Notes under the pieces: generated by a model
Databases searched by the model: none
What the model saw: only the letters and a program-made list of their open reading frames with translations
What the model was told of the DNA's origin: nothing
Source: CAJXZP01 sp041563475
GTDB taxonomy: Bacteria; Bacteroidota; Bacteroidia; Flavobacteriales_G; Salibacteraceae
Length of the DNA: 47,976 bases
Direction of reading: 5' to 3'
Assembly (NCBI GenBank): GCA_041563475.1
Contig: JBFFMY010000017.1
Location: 1 to 47,976, forward strand
Made by a program: the position numbers and the translations under genes
Part shown: in pieces, positions 8,550 to 17,798 of the stretch
How the letters are laid out: every line of letters starts with the position of its first letter
Position numbering within the stretch: position 1 is the stretch's first letter

Positions 8550-9643
8550 TGATTATGGGAAGTAATATATTCGATTTTTCATCAGTTACTCGTCCGTTTC
8601 ACGAGTGGCTTTTAGAAAACCTATCGCCTGGGCTAACCATGACGATTGAATGGTCAATTATAGGATTAATCCTTATTCTTTTCGCTGCAATTAGCGTAAT
8701 GGCGTTAGTTTACTTAGAACGTAAAGTAGCTGCTTTTTTTCAATTAAGATTAGGTCCAATGCGTGTAGGTCCATGGGGCTTATTTCAAGTTGTGGCAGAT
8801 TTCTTAAAGCTTTTGATGAAAGAGCATATCATGAATAAAGAAGCCGATAAATTTTTATTTAATCTGGCCCCTTTTATCATTGTAACTGCAGCTTTTCTAG
8901 GACTAGGGACCATACCATATGCCTTGGGCTTACACATTTTCGATATCAATATTGGCGTTTTCTTTATCACTTCCGTATCTTCTATTGGGGTTTTAGGAAT
9001 TCTTCTTGGGGGTTGGGCTGGCAACAACAAATACTCCTTAATTGGTGCCTTACGAAGTGGAGCGCAAGTAGTGAGTTATGAACTTTCTGTTACCCTGTCT
9101 ATTTTGGCAATAATTGTCTTTACGGGAAGCCTTCAGTTATCTGAAATAATTGAAAGTCAAGCAAATGGCTGGTGGATTTTTAAAGGGCACATTGTGGCTT
9201 GGATAGCTTTCATCATCTTTTTAATTGCTGGAACAGCCGAAACTAATCGTGGACCTTTTGATTTAGCGGAGGCCGAATCGGAATTAACAGCGGGTTTCCA
9301 TACCGAATACTCGGGGATTAAGTTCGCTATGTTCTTTTTAGCAGAATATGTAAACTTATTCATCATTGCAGCTGTTGGAGCAACAGTATTTTTGGGTGGA
9401 TGGATGCCATTTCATATTGCAGGTTTAGATACCTTCAATGGGATTATGGATTACATCCCATCTATTTTGTGGTTTTTTGGAAAGGTATTTATGATCATTT
9501 TAATAATCATGTGGTTTAAATGGACTTTCCCAAGGTTAAGGATTGATCAAATATTAATATTAGAATGGAAGTATTTACTGCCAATCAATCTGGTAAATTT
9601 ATTACTAGCGGCCTTTTTGGTTTTAAAAGGATGGCATTTTTAA
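8549..9643 (+). CDS. nuoH: NADH-quinone oxidoreductase subunit H
   Basis: 364 residues, about eight to nine transmembrane helices. It has the conserved YLERKVAAFFQLRLGPMRVG segment near the N-terminus and NRGPFDLAEAESELTAG, followed by FHTEYSGIKFAMFFLAEY, in the middle. It forms the end of the quinone chamber and the first link to the membrane arm. Two ATGs are close together (MIMGS); the first overlaps the nuoD stop and is used here. Confidence 0.96.
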   Translation: MIMGSNIFDFSSVTRPFHEWLLENLSPGLTMTIEWSIIGLILILFAAISVMALVYLERKVAAFFQLRLGPMRVGPWGLFQVVADFLKLLMKEHIMNKEADKFLFNLAPFIIVTAAFLGLGTIPYALGLHIFDINIGVFFITSVSSIGVLGILLGGWAGNNKYSLIGALRSGAQVVSYELSVTLSILAIIVFTGSLQLSEIIESQANGWWIFKGHIVAWIAFIIFLIAGTAETNRGPFDLAEAESELTAGFHTEYSGIKFAMFFLAEYVNLFIIAAVGATVFLGGWMPFHIAGLDTFNGIMDYIPSILWFFGKVFMIILIIMWFKWTFPRLRIDQILILEWKYLLPINLVNLLLAAFLVLKGWHF

Positions 9644-9653
9644 TACGGAAAAT

Positions 9654-10142
9654 ATGAGCGGAATAAAGAAATATTTTGGAGACATTTTCCACGGGCTAAA
9701 AACACTCGTTACCGGTATGAAAATTACGGGTTATTACTTTTCGCATGCGCGGAAGGAAATAATAACGCAACAATATCCGGAGAACAGAGAATCCTTAAAA
9801 ATGTTTGAACGTTTCAGGGGGATTGTAACGATGCCTCATGACGAAAACAATGAGCACGCATGTACGGGTTGTCAAGCCTGTGAAATTGCTTGTCCTAATG
9901 GTTCAATAGAAATAAACTGGACACGTGAAGAAGATCCTGAAACAGGAAAAAAGAAAAAAACTATCGAAAAGCATGTGTATCACTATGATATGTGTACGCT
10001 TTGCAACTTATGTATCATCGCTTGTCCAACGGATGCTATTGTGATGGGTCAAACATTTGAACATGCAGTGTACGATAGATCATTATTAACGCAGGTTTTA
10101 AATAAGCCCGGTTCGAAACTTCGTGCTGGCGTAGAAGACTAG
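9654..10142 (+). CDS. nuoI: NADH-quinone oxidoreductase subunit I (8Fe ferredoxin-like)
   Basis: 162 residues with two [4Fe-4S] motifs, CTGCQACEIACPNGSIEI and CTLCNLCIIACPTDAIVM, which bind clusters N6a and N6b. Between them is a lysine-rich insert (GKKKKTIEK). In an 11-subunit complex lacking NuoEFG these are the outermost clusters, so NuoI is the likely docking point for reduced ferredoxin (inference from cyanobacterial NDH-1). It lies 10 bases after nuoH and 5 bases before nuoJ. Confidence 0.95.
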   Translation: MSGIKKYFGDIFHGLKTLVTGMKITGYYFSHARKEIITQQYPENRESLKMFERFRGIVTMPHDENNEHACTGCQACEIACPNGSIEINWTREEDPETGKKKKTIEKHVYHYDMCTLCNLCIIACPTDAIVMGQTFEHAVYDRSLLTQVLNKPGSKLRAGVED

Positions 10143-10147
10143 ACATT

Positions 10148-10657
10148 ATGGAAAAGTTTATTTTTTATTTTCTCGCAGCTGCAATAATCGGGTTTTCTGT
10201 ATTAACAGTTACCACTCGTAAAATTTTGCATGCCGCTGTTTATCTACTTTTTGTTTTAGTAGCAACGGCTTTTTTATACTTTATGTTGAATTATAATTTC
10301 TTAGGAGCAGTTCAGCTTACGGTGTATTCTGGTGGAGTAATTGTATTAATCGTTTTTGCAGTTTTACTTACCGCCCGAATGGATCATCGCTTGGAAAGAA
10401 TTCCGTTAACAAAGTCCCTAATTTCAGGATTTATGTCGCTTATTGGAGCGATAATCACGATTTACGCCTTTTTTTCTTTTCCATTCACTTCAAATGGAAA
10501 CCCAGAAGGGGCATATGATGTGAAGGAAATTGGAACGAAACTAGTAAGTTACGGTGAGGGTGGATATGTTCTTCCATTCGAGGTAATCAGTATTTTATTA
10601 CTCGCTGCAATGATTGGTGCAATCATGGTAGCTAAAAACATGAGAACTAATGATTGA
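10148..10657 (+). CDS. nuoJ: NADH-quinone oxidoreductase subunit J
   Basis: 169 residues, five predicted membrane helices. YNFLGAVQLTVYSGGVIVLI is the typical NuoJ third helix with its pi-bulge region, and the C-terminus EVISILLLAAMIGAIMVAK is also typical. The 3' end overlaps the start of nuoK by 8 bases. Confidence 0.94.
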   Translation: MEKFIFYFLAAAIIGFSVLTVTTRKILHAAVYLLFVLVATAFLYFMLNYNFLGAVQLTVYSGGVIVLIVFAVLLTARMDHRLERIPLTKSLISGFMSLIGAIITIYAFFSFPFTSNGNPEGAYDVKEIGTKLVSYGEGGYVLPFEVISILLLAAMIGAIMVAKNMRTND

Positions 10658-10967
10658 GGGAATAGGAGTTAACGACTTTTTAGTGGTTTCTACCATTATG
10701 TTTTTTGTTGGTGTGTATGGTTTTTTAGTTCGAAAAAATCTTATTACAATGCTTATGTCTGTCGAACTAATACTAAATGCTGCCAATATCAATTTTGTAG
10801 TATTCAATAAATATTTATTTCCGGATATGTTACAAGGATATATGTTTTCATTATTTGTAATTGGAATAGCCGCAGCGGAAGCTGCCGTGGCCATTGCTAT
10901 AATTTTAAACGTGTATCGCAATTTGAAAGATATCGATGTAGAACATGTAAGTTCCATGAAATATTAA
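10650..10967 (+). CDS. nuoK: NADH-quinone oxidoreductase subunit K
   Basis: 105 residues, three membrane helices. It has GFLVRKNLITMLMSVELILN (glutamate in the second helix) and GIAAAEAAVAIAIILNVYRN (glutamate in the third helix). These two membrane glutamates are the conserved proton-path residues. It overlaps nuoJ, and nuoL starts 11 bases downstream. Confidence 0.95.
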   Translation: MIEGIGVNDFLVVSTIMFFVGVYGFLVRKNLITMLMSVELILNAANINFVVFNKYLFPDMLQGYMFSLFVIGIAAAEAAVAIAIILNVYRNLKDIDVEHVSSMKY

Positions 10968-10978
10968 AATACTGAGCA

Positions 10979-12907
10979 ATGGTAACAGAGTTATTTCAAT
11001 ACACAATTTGGATTCCAGTACTTGTTTTCTTGTCGTTTTTAATTGTTGGCCTGAGTGGCGATAAATTATCAAATCAAGCAGCTGGACTTATAAGTACATC
11101 TACTATTTCAATAGGGATGGTGCTTTCCTATTATACCGCATATGAATACTTTTTTGTTCATGGGCTCGTAAATGGAATTTATGAAACGTTTATTCCTGTC
11201 AATTTTGAATGGTTGCGCTTTTCAGAGACCTTAAGCATCAACATGGGTATGTATATTGATGGCATTTCGGTTATGATGTTGGTGGTTGTGACCACTATTT
11301 CTACGATGGTGCACATTTATAGTTTCGGGTATATGAAAGGCGAAGTAGGATTTAATAGATTCTATTCCTTTTTATCGCTTTTTAGTTTCTCCATGCTGGG
11401 GTTGGTAATTGCAACCAACATTTTTCAGATGTACGTTTTTTGGGAGTTAGTAGGTGTTTCATCCTTCTTGTTAATTGGCTATTATTACTTTAAGCCTTCC
11501 GCTGTAGCGGCTTCTAAAAAAGCATTTATTGTTACACGTTTCGCTGATTTTTTCTTTTTAGTGGGTATTTTAACCTTGAGTTATTACACCGGAACATTCG
11601 ATTTTATAGAATTGACGGATCCATCCGGTGCCGCAATAGGTTCATTTGCTGGAGCATCCTTTTTGGGAATAGGCGCTTTAACTTGGGCTTTAACCTTAAT
11701 TTTTATTGGTGGGGCAGGTAAATCGGCCATGTTCCCACTTCATATTTGGCTACCTGACGCCATGGAGGGTCCAACACCTGTTTCCGCTTTAATTCACGCT
11801 GCAACAATGGTTGTGGCTGGGGTCTATTTAGTGGCAAGATTGTTCGTGATGTTCGTTTTGGGTTCTCCGGAAGCCCTTGAAATAGTGATGTGGGTAGGTG
11901 CTTTCTCGGCCCTTTTTGCGGCATTGATTGCCATAACCCAAACGGATATAAAAAGAGTTTTGGCATTTTCCACGATGTCTCAAATTGGTTATATGATGCT
12001 TGCACTTGGGGTTTCTGGGTATGGAGGCGAAGAAGGGCTTGGATTTACCGCTTCTATGTTTCATTTATTTACGCATGCCATGTTCAAGGCGTTACTTTTC
12101 TTAGGAGCAGGAGCTATTATTCATGCAGTACATAGCAATGAAATGACAGATATGGGGAATCTAAGAAAATATATGCCCATTACCCATATTACGTTTTTAG
12201 TTGCTGCGCTTGCCATTTCTGGGATTCCAGTTTTTTCTGGTTTCTTTAGTAAAGATGAAATTTTAGCTGCAGCTTATGCATCAAATAAAATGGTGTTTTT
12301 CATTGGTTGGGCCGTAGCGGGTATTACCGCATTTTATATGTTTAGATTATACTATACCATTTTCTGGGGAGAAGAAAGAGAATATACACATACTCCGCAT
12401 GAAGCAGGGAAAAGCATGACGTACCCTTTACTGTTTTTAGCTTTCATGGCAGCTGTATCGGGCTTTATTCCATTCAATGAATTAGTTACTGCAGATGGAT
12501 TAGATTTCCACGCACATTTCCATTGGAATATAGCGATTCCATCGGTTGCCATTGCGGCAATAGGTATTTGGGTAGCGACCATAATGTATAAAAACCCATC
12601 AAAAACTGCGGATGAGGTAAGTGCTAAAATTCCGATTTTGTACCGTTGGAGTCACCATAAATTTTACATGGATGAGGTATGGATGTTCCTTACACATAAA
12701 ATCATTTTTAAATTAATTGCCTGGCCAACGGCTTGGTTTGATAAAAAAGTGGTGGATGGATCTTTTGACGGAATAGCCTGGGTAACAAATAAGGTATCAG
12801 ATAAAATTAAAGGATTACAATCAGGACAATTACAACAATACGCAGCTACAATGGTAATGGGACTATTAGGGTTTGTTTTGGTTTTACTTTATTGGATGAC
12901 CAAATAA
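10979..12907 (+). CDS. nuoL: NADH-quinone oxidoreductase subunit L (antiporter-like proton channel)
   Basis: 642 residues with many membrane helices and the long C-terminal lateral helix region. Antiporter-family motifs include FWELVGVSSFLLIGYY, then GKSAMFPLHIWLPDAMEGPT and PVSALIHAATMVVAGVYLV, followed by TQTDIKRVLAFSTMSQIGYM. The glutamate of WELVG and the lysine of GKSAMFP are the conserved pumping residues. It is the distal proton-pumping subunit. Confidence 0.96.
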   Translation: MVTELFQYTIWIPVLVFLSFLIVGLSGDKLSNQAAGLISTSTISIGMVLSYYTAYEYFFVHGLVNGIYETFIPVNFEWLRFSETLSINMGMYIDGISVMMLVVVTTISTMVHIYSFGYMKGEVGFNRFYSFLSLFSFSMLGLVIATNIFQMYVFWELVGVSSFLLIGYYYFKPSAVAASKKAFIVTRFADFFFLVGILTLSYYTGTFDFIELTDPSGAAIGSFAGASFLGIGALTWALTLIFIGGAGKSAMFPLHIWLPDAMEGPTPVSALIHAATMVVAGVYLVARLFVMFVLGSPEALEIVMWVGAFSALFAALIAITQTDIKRVLAFSTMSQIGYMMLALGVSGYGGEEGLGFTASMFHLFTHAMFKALLFLGAGAIIHAVHSNEMTDMGNLRKYMPITHITFLVAALAISGIPVFSGFFSKDEILAAAYASNKMVFFIGWAVAGITAFYMFRLYYTIFWGEEREYTHTPHEAGKSMTYPLLFLAFMAAVSGFIPFNELVTADGLDFHAHFHWNIAIPSVAIAAIGIWVATIMYKNPSKTADEVSAKIPILYRWSHHKFYMDEVWMFLTHKIIFKLIAWPTAWFDKKVVDGSFDGIAWVTNKVSDKIKGLQSGQLQQYAATMVMGLLGFVLVLLYWMTK

Positions 12908-12917
12908 TACGTGAGCA

Positions 12918-14426
12918 ATGGATAGATTAAGTTTATTAATAGTAATTCCGGTTTTAACCATAGTGGTTATCGGTTTTATGCACGATTATAAAAAGGTGCG
13001 ACTAACAGCAGCAATTGGTGCTGGTATTCAGTTATTGCAAACCATTTGGTTAATGTTTAGCTACCTAGGTGAGCGTAGGTCTGGAAATACGGAGGAAATG
13101 CTGTTTGGAAAAGATGTGGTGTGGTATGATCATGGCATCCTAAATATTCATTATGCAGTAGGTGTTGATGGACTTTCAACCGCATTATTACTTCTTACGG
13201 GAATTATTGTGTTTGCGGGTGTTTTTGCCTCTTGGGAAATCACGAACAAAACCAAAGAGTTTTTTATTACCCTGTTTCTTCTAGCTACGGGTGTTTTCGG
13301 GTTCTTTATTTCAATTGATTTGTTCACCTTATTTGTGTTCTACGAAGTTGCGGTTATTCCAATGTACTTGCTTATTGGTATTTGGGGAACAGGTCCAAAA
13401 GAGTATTCTGCAATGAAATTAACGTTAATGTTGATGGGTGCATCAGCATTATTGTTGGTAGGGATTTTAGGAATTTATTTTAACTCAGCGCCAGATGGTG
13501 GAGAGCTAACATTCAACTTTATACAAATATCAAATGTGGTAATGGATCATGGAGCGCAACGTTTCTTTTTCCCGTTGACATTTATTGGATTTGGAGTTTT
13601 GGGTGCGTTGTATCCGTTCCATACATGGTCACCCGATGGACATGCATCTGCGCCTACAGCGGTATCTATGTTGCACGCAGGAGTTTTAATGAAATTAGGT
13701 GGATATGGAGCGTTAAGAATTGCCGTGATGTTAATGCCAGAGGCAGCTTCAGAAATGGCTTGGATTTTTATAATTCTTGCGGTTATAGGGTCTGTTTATG
13801 GTGCTTATAGTGCAGTGGCACAGAAGGATTTGAAATACATTAATGCATATTCATCTGTGAGTCATTTGGCTTTAATATTATTTGCTGCTTTAATGTTTAC
13901 GCAAACTGCGCATACTGGAGCGGTTTTGCAAATGATCTCGCACGGTTTAATTACCGCATTATTCTTTGCTTTGATTGGTATGATTTATTCCCGTACCCAT
14001 ACGAGAAACATTCATGAAATGGGCGGGTTATTAAAAGTAATGCCGGTTTTAGGAGTAAGTTACTTGATTGCTGGTTTTGCATCTTTAGGCTTGCCTGGTT
14101 TTAGTGCCTTTATAGCGGAGATGACCATTTTTGTTGGAGCCTTTGAAAATCATGATTTATTTACTCGGGTTTCTACTGTATTAGTTGTTTCTTCCATTGT
14201 AATCACTGCAGTTTATATTTTGAGAGCCGCTGGAATTATGTTAATGGGCACCATTAATAATAAAGAATTTGAACTGTTACCGGATGCACGTTGGTACGAT
14301 AAAGTAGCCGTGTTTTTGTTAATAGCTGTTATTGCCGGTATTGGAATCTTCCCAAACTGGTTAGTTGAAATTATTTACACAGATTTAGGACCAATGTTCG
14401 AAAGAATGTCAAGCCAAATATTTTAA
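12918..14426 (+). CDS. nuoM: NADH-quinone oxidoreductase subunit M (antiporter-like proton channel)
   Basis: 502 residues. Conserved pieces are FYEVAVIPMYLLIGIWG (glutamate in helix 5), LYPFHTWSPDGHASAPTAVS and MLHAGVLMKLGGYGALRI, then AQKDLKYINAYSSVSHLALI. It is the middle proton-pumping subunit, encoded 10 bases after nuoL. The GHASAPTAVSMLHAG wording differs slightly from the more common HxEAPxxGS form, as is usual in Bacteroidetes homologues. Confidence 0.95.
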   Translation: MDRLSLLIVIPVLTIVVIGFMHDYKKVRLTAAIGAGIQLLQTIWLMFSYLGERRSGNTEEMLFGKDVVWYDHGILNIHYAVGVDGLSTALLLLTGIIVFAGVFASWEITNKTKEFFITLFLLATGVFGFFISIDLFTLFVFYEVAVIPMYLLIGIWGTGPKEYSAMKLTLMLMGASALLLVGILGIYFNSAPDGGELTFNFIQISNVVMDHGAQRFFFPLTFIGFGVLGALYPFHTWSPDGHASAPTAVSMLHAGVLMKLGGYGALRIAVMLMPEAASEMAWIFIILAVIGSVYGAYSAVAQKDLKYINAYSSVSHLALILFAALMFTQTAHTGAVLQMISHGLITALFFALIGMIYSRTHTRNIHEMGGLLKVMPVLGVSYLIAGFASLGLPGFSAFIAEMTIFVGAFENHDLFTRVSTVLVVSSIVITAVYILRAAGIMLMGTINNKEFELLPDARWYDKVAVFLLIAVIAGIGIFPNWLVEIIYTDLGPMFERMSSQIF

Positions 14427-14429
14427 GTT

Positions 14430-15851
14430 ATGGAATTATCTAAATTTATAATTATGAGAGATGAGCTATCATTAGTGGTAGTCTTGTTATTGTTACTCAT
14501 ATTTGAGGTGTTTTCGAAAAAGAGCAACCGTCATATGATGATTGGAATCTCTATTGGGCTTTTTACCCTGCACACGGTTTTAGGATTTATAACACCAATA
14601 TTCGGTTCCTTATTTGGTGAAATGTACCAAAATACGGCTACCACCTCCTTAATGAAGAATGTTCTAAATATTGGAGTTCTCATTGTACTATTACAATCCG
14701 CTACATGGTTAAAAAAACCAGATAATAACAATCGGGTTACGGAGTTTTATATGTTGATCTTTTCTACCCTAATTGGGATGTATTACATGATTTCAGCGGG
14801 TGATTTCTTAATGTTTTATTTAGGATTGGAATTAGCAACAATCCCGATGGCAACATTAGCAGCCTATGAGGTGCATAAGTTAAAATCAACAGAGGCAGGA
14901 ATAAAATTACTCTTATTGGCTTCGTTGTCATCTGGCGTGTTATTATTCGGAATTTCTATGATTTACGGTTCTACGGGTAGCGTTTACTATACGGATGTTG
15001 CCACTATGATGGAAATGAATATTTTGCAAATTGTGGCCTTAGTATTTTTTGTTTCAGGCGTGGCATTCAAAATTTCCTTGGTTCCATTTCATCTTTGGGC
15101 CGCAGACACTTATGAAGGATCACCAACTAATGTTGCTGCATATTTATCGGTAGTTTCAAAAGGCGCATCGGTTTTTGTTTTAATCATGTTGCTATTTAAA
15201 GTTTTTCCAAATATGGAAGAAGCTTGGCAAGTTATGATGGTCATAATGGCGATTGTAACCATGACTATAGGTAATTTATTTGCCTTACGTCAAACTAATA
15301 TTCAACGATTTTTAGCTTTTTCATCGGTAGCTCAAGCGGGTTTTATTTTATTGGGTGTAATCGCAGGAACAAAATATGGTATGGCCACCGTCATTTATTT
15401 CATTTTAATTTACGCATTTTCAAACCTTGCTGCTTTTGGAGTGGTGAGTGTGGTGCGAAACGCTACTGGAAAAATGAATATTTCTGATTATGATGGGTTT
15501 TATGATACCAATCCAAAATTAGCATTGGTATTGCTATTAGCGTTGTTTTCATTGGCAGGAATACCGCCTGTAGCGGGATTTTTCGGTAAATTTTTCTTAT
15601 TTGCCGCTGCCGCAGAACAAGGACATTATATTCTAGTAATTATAGCGGTGTTAAACACTATTATTTCTTTATACTATTACTTAATGGTTGTAAAAGCAAT
15701 GTTTATAAATAAAACTGAAACACCTATTGCACCTATCAAGTCAGATGTGTTCGGAAAAATTGGATTGGTTTTGAGTACCTTGGGTATGATTGTGATTGGT
15801 TTATGGAGTTATATTTTTAATTGGGTTGAGGCCGTTTCTTGGGGCATGTAA
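14430..15851 (+). CDS. nuoN: NADH-quinone oxidoreductase subunit N (antiporter-like proton channel)
   Basis: 473 residues, polytopic. FYLGLELATIPMATLAAYE carries the helix-5 glutamate; FKISLVPFHLWAADTYEGSP, followed by TNVAAYLSVVSKGASVFVLI, matches the proton-channel helices; RQTNIQRFLAFSSVAQAGF is the last signature. It is the last nuo gene, 3 bases after nuoM. A small conserved protein follows 25 bases later. Confidence 0.95.
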   Translation: MELSKFIIMRDELSLVVVLLLLLIFEVFSKKSNRHMMIGISIGLFTLHTVLGFITPIFGSLFGEMYQNTATTSLMKNVLNIGVLIVLLQSATWLKKPDNNNRVTEFYMLIFSTLIGMYYMISAGDFLMFYLGLELATIPMATLAAYEVHKLKSTEAGIKLLLLASLSSGVLLFGISMIYGSTGSVYYTDVATMMEMNILQIVALVFFVSGVAFKISLVPFHLWAADTYEGSPTNVAAYLSVVSKGASVFVLIMLLFKVFPNMEEAWQVMMVIMAIVTMTIGNLFALRQTNIQRFLAFSSVAQAGFILLGVIAGTKYGMATVIYFILIYAFSNLAAFGVVSVVRNATGKMNISDYDGFYDTNPKLALVLLLALFSLAGIPPVAGFFGKFFLFAAAAEQGHYILVIIAVLNTIISLYYYLMVVKAMFINKTETPIAPIKSDVFGKIGLVLSTLGMIVIGLWSYIFNWVEAVSWGM

Positions 15852-15876
15852 ACTGAGAAAAAGAAAATAATTAAGC

Positions 15877-16206
15877 ATGGCACTAGATTCAGGAAAACAC
15901 GTAGAAAAAGATGTGGATGGCGTTCGTTGCAAAGTAATTGAAACGGATATTTCAGAAGAGCGATTAAATTTTTTGAAAGAAATTTTAGAATTTAATGGAT
16001 ATGAAGTGAAGTTTGAGGAGGGAAAAAAGAAAAAGCCTGAAGATCCAACCGCATATATAATTGGGGTAACTGATATTGTTTTTAATCCGGTTTTAGCCGT
16101 ATATCAAATGAAATTGAAATTGCCAAACGGCCATTTTGTCTCTCCGGCATATTGGAAACAAGTTTCTAAAAAGACTAAAATGCAGTATTACGAGGAGAAG
16201 GGGTAA
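15877..16206 (+). CDS. Conserved small protein at the end of the nuo operon, function unknown
   Basis: 109 residues, soluble, charged. The first half (residues 5-55) looks like a small alpha/beta domain (ERLNFLKEILEFNGYEVKFE), followed by a lysine-rich linker (GKKKKPEDPTAY). The second half contains the distinctive IIGVTDIVFNPVLAVYQMKL segment and ends FVSPAYWKQVSKKTKMQYY. I do not assign it to a characterised family. It sits inside the operon, before the terminator and only 25 bases after nuoN, so it is very probably co-transcribed with complex I. An assembly or accessory role is possible but unproven. Confidence 0.75.
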   Translation: MALDSGKHVEKDVDGVRCKVIETDISEERLNFLKEILEFNGYEVKFEEGKKKKPEDPTAYIIGVTDIVFNPVLAVYQMKLKLPNGHFVSPAYWKQVSKKTKMQYYEEKG

Positions 16207-16228
16207 AAGAAAATTCTATGGTAGTATA

Positions 16229-16265
16229 ATCCACTAATTGCATTCTGTAGTTAGTGGTTTTTTTT
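16229..16265 (+). terminator. Intrinsic terminator of the nuo operon
   Basis: CCACTAA pairs exactly with TTAGTGG across a 13-base loop, extended by flanking A/T pairs, and is followed by eight T. Confidence 0.88.
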
Positions 16266-16313
16266 GCCTTTATTTTTATACTTTACTTTCGTTAAAATCA
16301 AAATCGATAAATC

Positions 16314-16745
16314 ATGAATATTTTTAGAAACATTATCGCTGTTATATTGGGAGCCATTATTGGCGCAATGCTTAATGGATGGATTATTGGAATAAGTGGA
16401 GACCTTGTTCCATTACCTGAAGGGGTTAACCCAAATGACATAAATAGCATTAAAGAAAATATTCATTTATATACTCCGGTTCAATTGTTAATGCCATTTT
16501 TAGCGCATGCACTTGGAGCGTTGGTAGGAGCAATTATTGCAGGTTTAACAGCGTATTCGCATAAAATGAAATTTGCTATTTCTATCGGAGCTTTGTTTTT
16601 GATTGGAGGTATAATGATGGTTGTAATGCTACCTGAAGCTCCATTATGGTTTAGTATTACGGATATCCTCTTTGCGTATATTCCAATGGGTTATTTGGGA
16701 GGCTTAATTGCGCTAAATTTCACTCCTGAACCTGAAAAGGTTTAG
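16314..16745 (+). CDS. Small integral membrane protein, function unknown
   Basis: 143 residues with four hydrophobic segments: about residues 5-25, 60-80, 85-105 and 112-135. Glycine-rich helices (VILGAIIGAMLNGWIIGISG and LGALVGAIIAGLTAY) flank a polar loop of about 30 residues that probably lies outside. It resembles uncharacterised four-helix proteins common in Bacteroidetes; no catalytic motif is visible. Its TAG stop overlaps the TAA stop of the convergent yeiH-type gene, so no terminator can separate them without entering a coding region. Confidence 0.7.
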   Translation: MNIFRNIIAVILGAIIGAMLNGWIIGISGDLVPLPEGVNPNDINSIKENIHLYTPVQLLMPFLAHALGALVGAIIAGLTAYSHKMKFAISIGALFLIGGIMMVVMLPEAPLWFSITDILFAYIPMGYLGGLIALNFTPEPEKV

Positions 16746-17698
16746 AAAAAGAAAGCAAATATTCCAACAACGAGAATTTGGATAGCGAAAATTACGGCTC
16801 CAAAACCCATTGCAATTCTACCTTCTTGGTATAACTGACTAAATTTTATATTAAGTCCTATTGCAGCCATGGAAATGGTAAGTAATACTTTTCCAATAAT
16901 TCGAAAAGTGTTAATTAAATCGGGGGGTACGGTAAAAAAAGTAACCGTTGCAGTGGCTAAAATAAACCCAATAATGTAATACGGGAGCTTTAGGTTTTCC
17001 TTGAAAGAAGCACTTTTATTGATTAAAAAATTAAAAAATATAAGGGCAGGAGCCAACAATGCAACACGACCTAATTTAATGGTTATGGCTAAATCACCAA
17101 CTACTTCTCCCATGGCATAACCAGCACCTGCAACATTAGATACCCCATGAAGTGTTCCTCCTATTAACAACGCAGCTGTATCGAATAGCATTTCGCTATT
17201 AAAAACTAGAGGAAGGATAACCATTCCAATAAGACCCATTAGGTTCACAACAGCAATGGCAATACCTGCTTGATTTTTGTCTTCGGCTATTTTAGGCGCT
17301 AAAGCCGCAATGGCACTTGATCCGCAAATGGCAGTTCCAAACCCTACTAAATACCCTGTTGAAGCTCTACAAGAGAATAAATTAGACAAGTATAACGTGG
17401 CTAGTAAAACAACAATAATAGTAGTAACGAGAATGCCAACAATACCCCAGCCTAAATTCGCAATATCTTGGAAACTAATGCCGAAACCTAGAAAAATAAT
17501 GGCGATTTCCAATAGGTTTTTGGAAGAGAATTTTACCCCTGGACTTAACTTTTGCGGTAACGGAATAATATTAGCAATGATTATTCCAAATAAAAGGGCT
17601 AAAACAATAGAATTAGCCATCGGCACGTAATCCGCTGCAAGGAAGGCAACCATACCAATAAATGTGCTGAATAAAATTCCAGATAAGCTATTTTTCAT
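16742..17698 (-). CDS. YeiH/UPF0324 family putative sulfate exporter
   Basis: 318 residues with roughly ten membrane helices. Family hallmarks are KNLLEIAIIFLGFGISFQDI, the VGFGTAICGSSAIAALAPKI block and LIGGTLHGVSNVAGAGYAMG, matching the conserved sulfate-exporter (UPF0324/Cons_hypoth698) core. Family members have been proposed to export sulfate or related oxyanions; the substrate is not established here. The gene converges on, and overlaps by 4 bases, the membrane protein gene on the other strand. Confidence 0.88.
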   Translation of the reverse strand: MKNSLSGILFSTFIGMVAFLAADYVPMANSIVLALLFGIIIANIIPLPQKLSPGVKFSSKNLLEIAIIFLGFGISFQDIANLGWGIVGILVTTIIVVLLATLYLSNLFSCRASTGYLVGFGTAICGSSAIAALAPKIAEDKNQAGIAIAVVNLMGLIGMVILPLVFNSEMLFDTAALLIGGTLHGVSNVAGAGYAMGEVVGDLAITIKLGRVALLAPALIFFNFLINKSASFKENLKLPYYIIGFILATATVTFFTVPPDLINTFRIIGKVLLTISMAAIGLNIKFSQLYQEGRIAMGFGAVIFAIQILVVGIFAFFF

Positions 17699-17769
17699 GT
17701 GAATTATTCCAAATGCAATAATAACGAATACGCGAAGTTGTGTGTGTAATTAGAGTTACAAATATTCTT

Positions 17770-17777
17770 TACCTTTG
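17770..17777 (+). promoter_or_regulatory. Putative -7 box for the holin-IV-like gene
   Basis: TACCTTTG matches TAnnTTTG and lies 21 bases before the ATG. This argues against the in-frame TTG start at 17775, which falls inside the box. Confidence 0.45.
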
Positions 17778-17798
17778 GATAAATCAAACCTTTCAATT

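Noticed and set aside
11703..12135. Open frames of 76-100 residues on both strands within nuoL
   Set aside because: They overlap a clearly conserved complex I subunit and show no family features.
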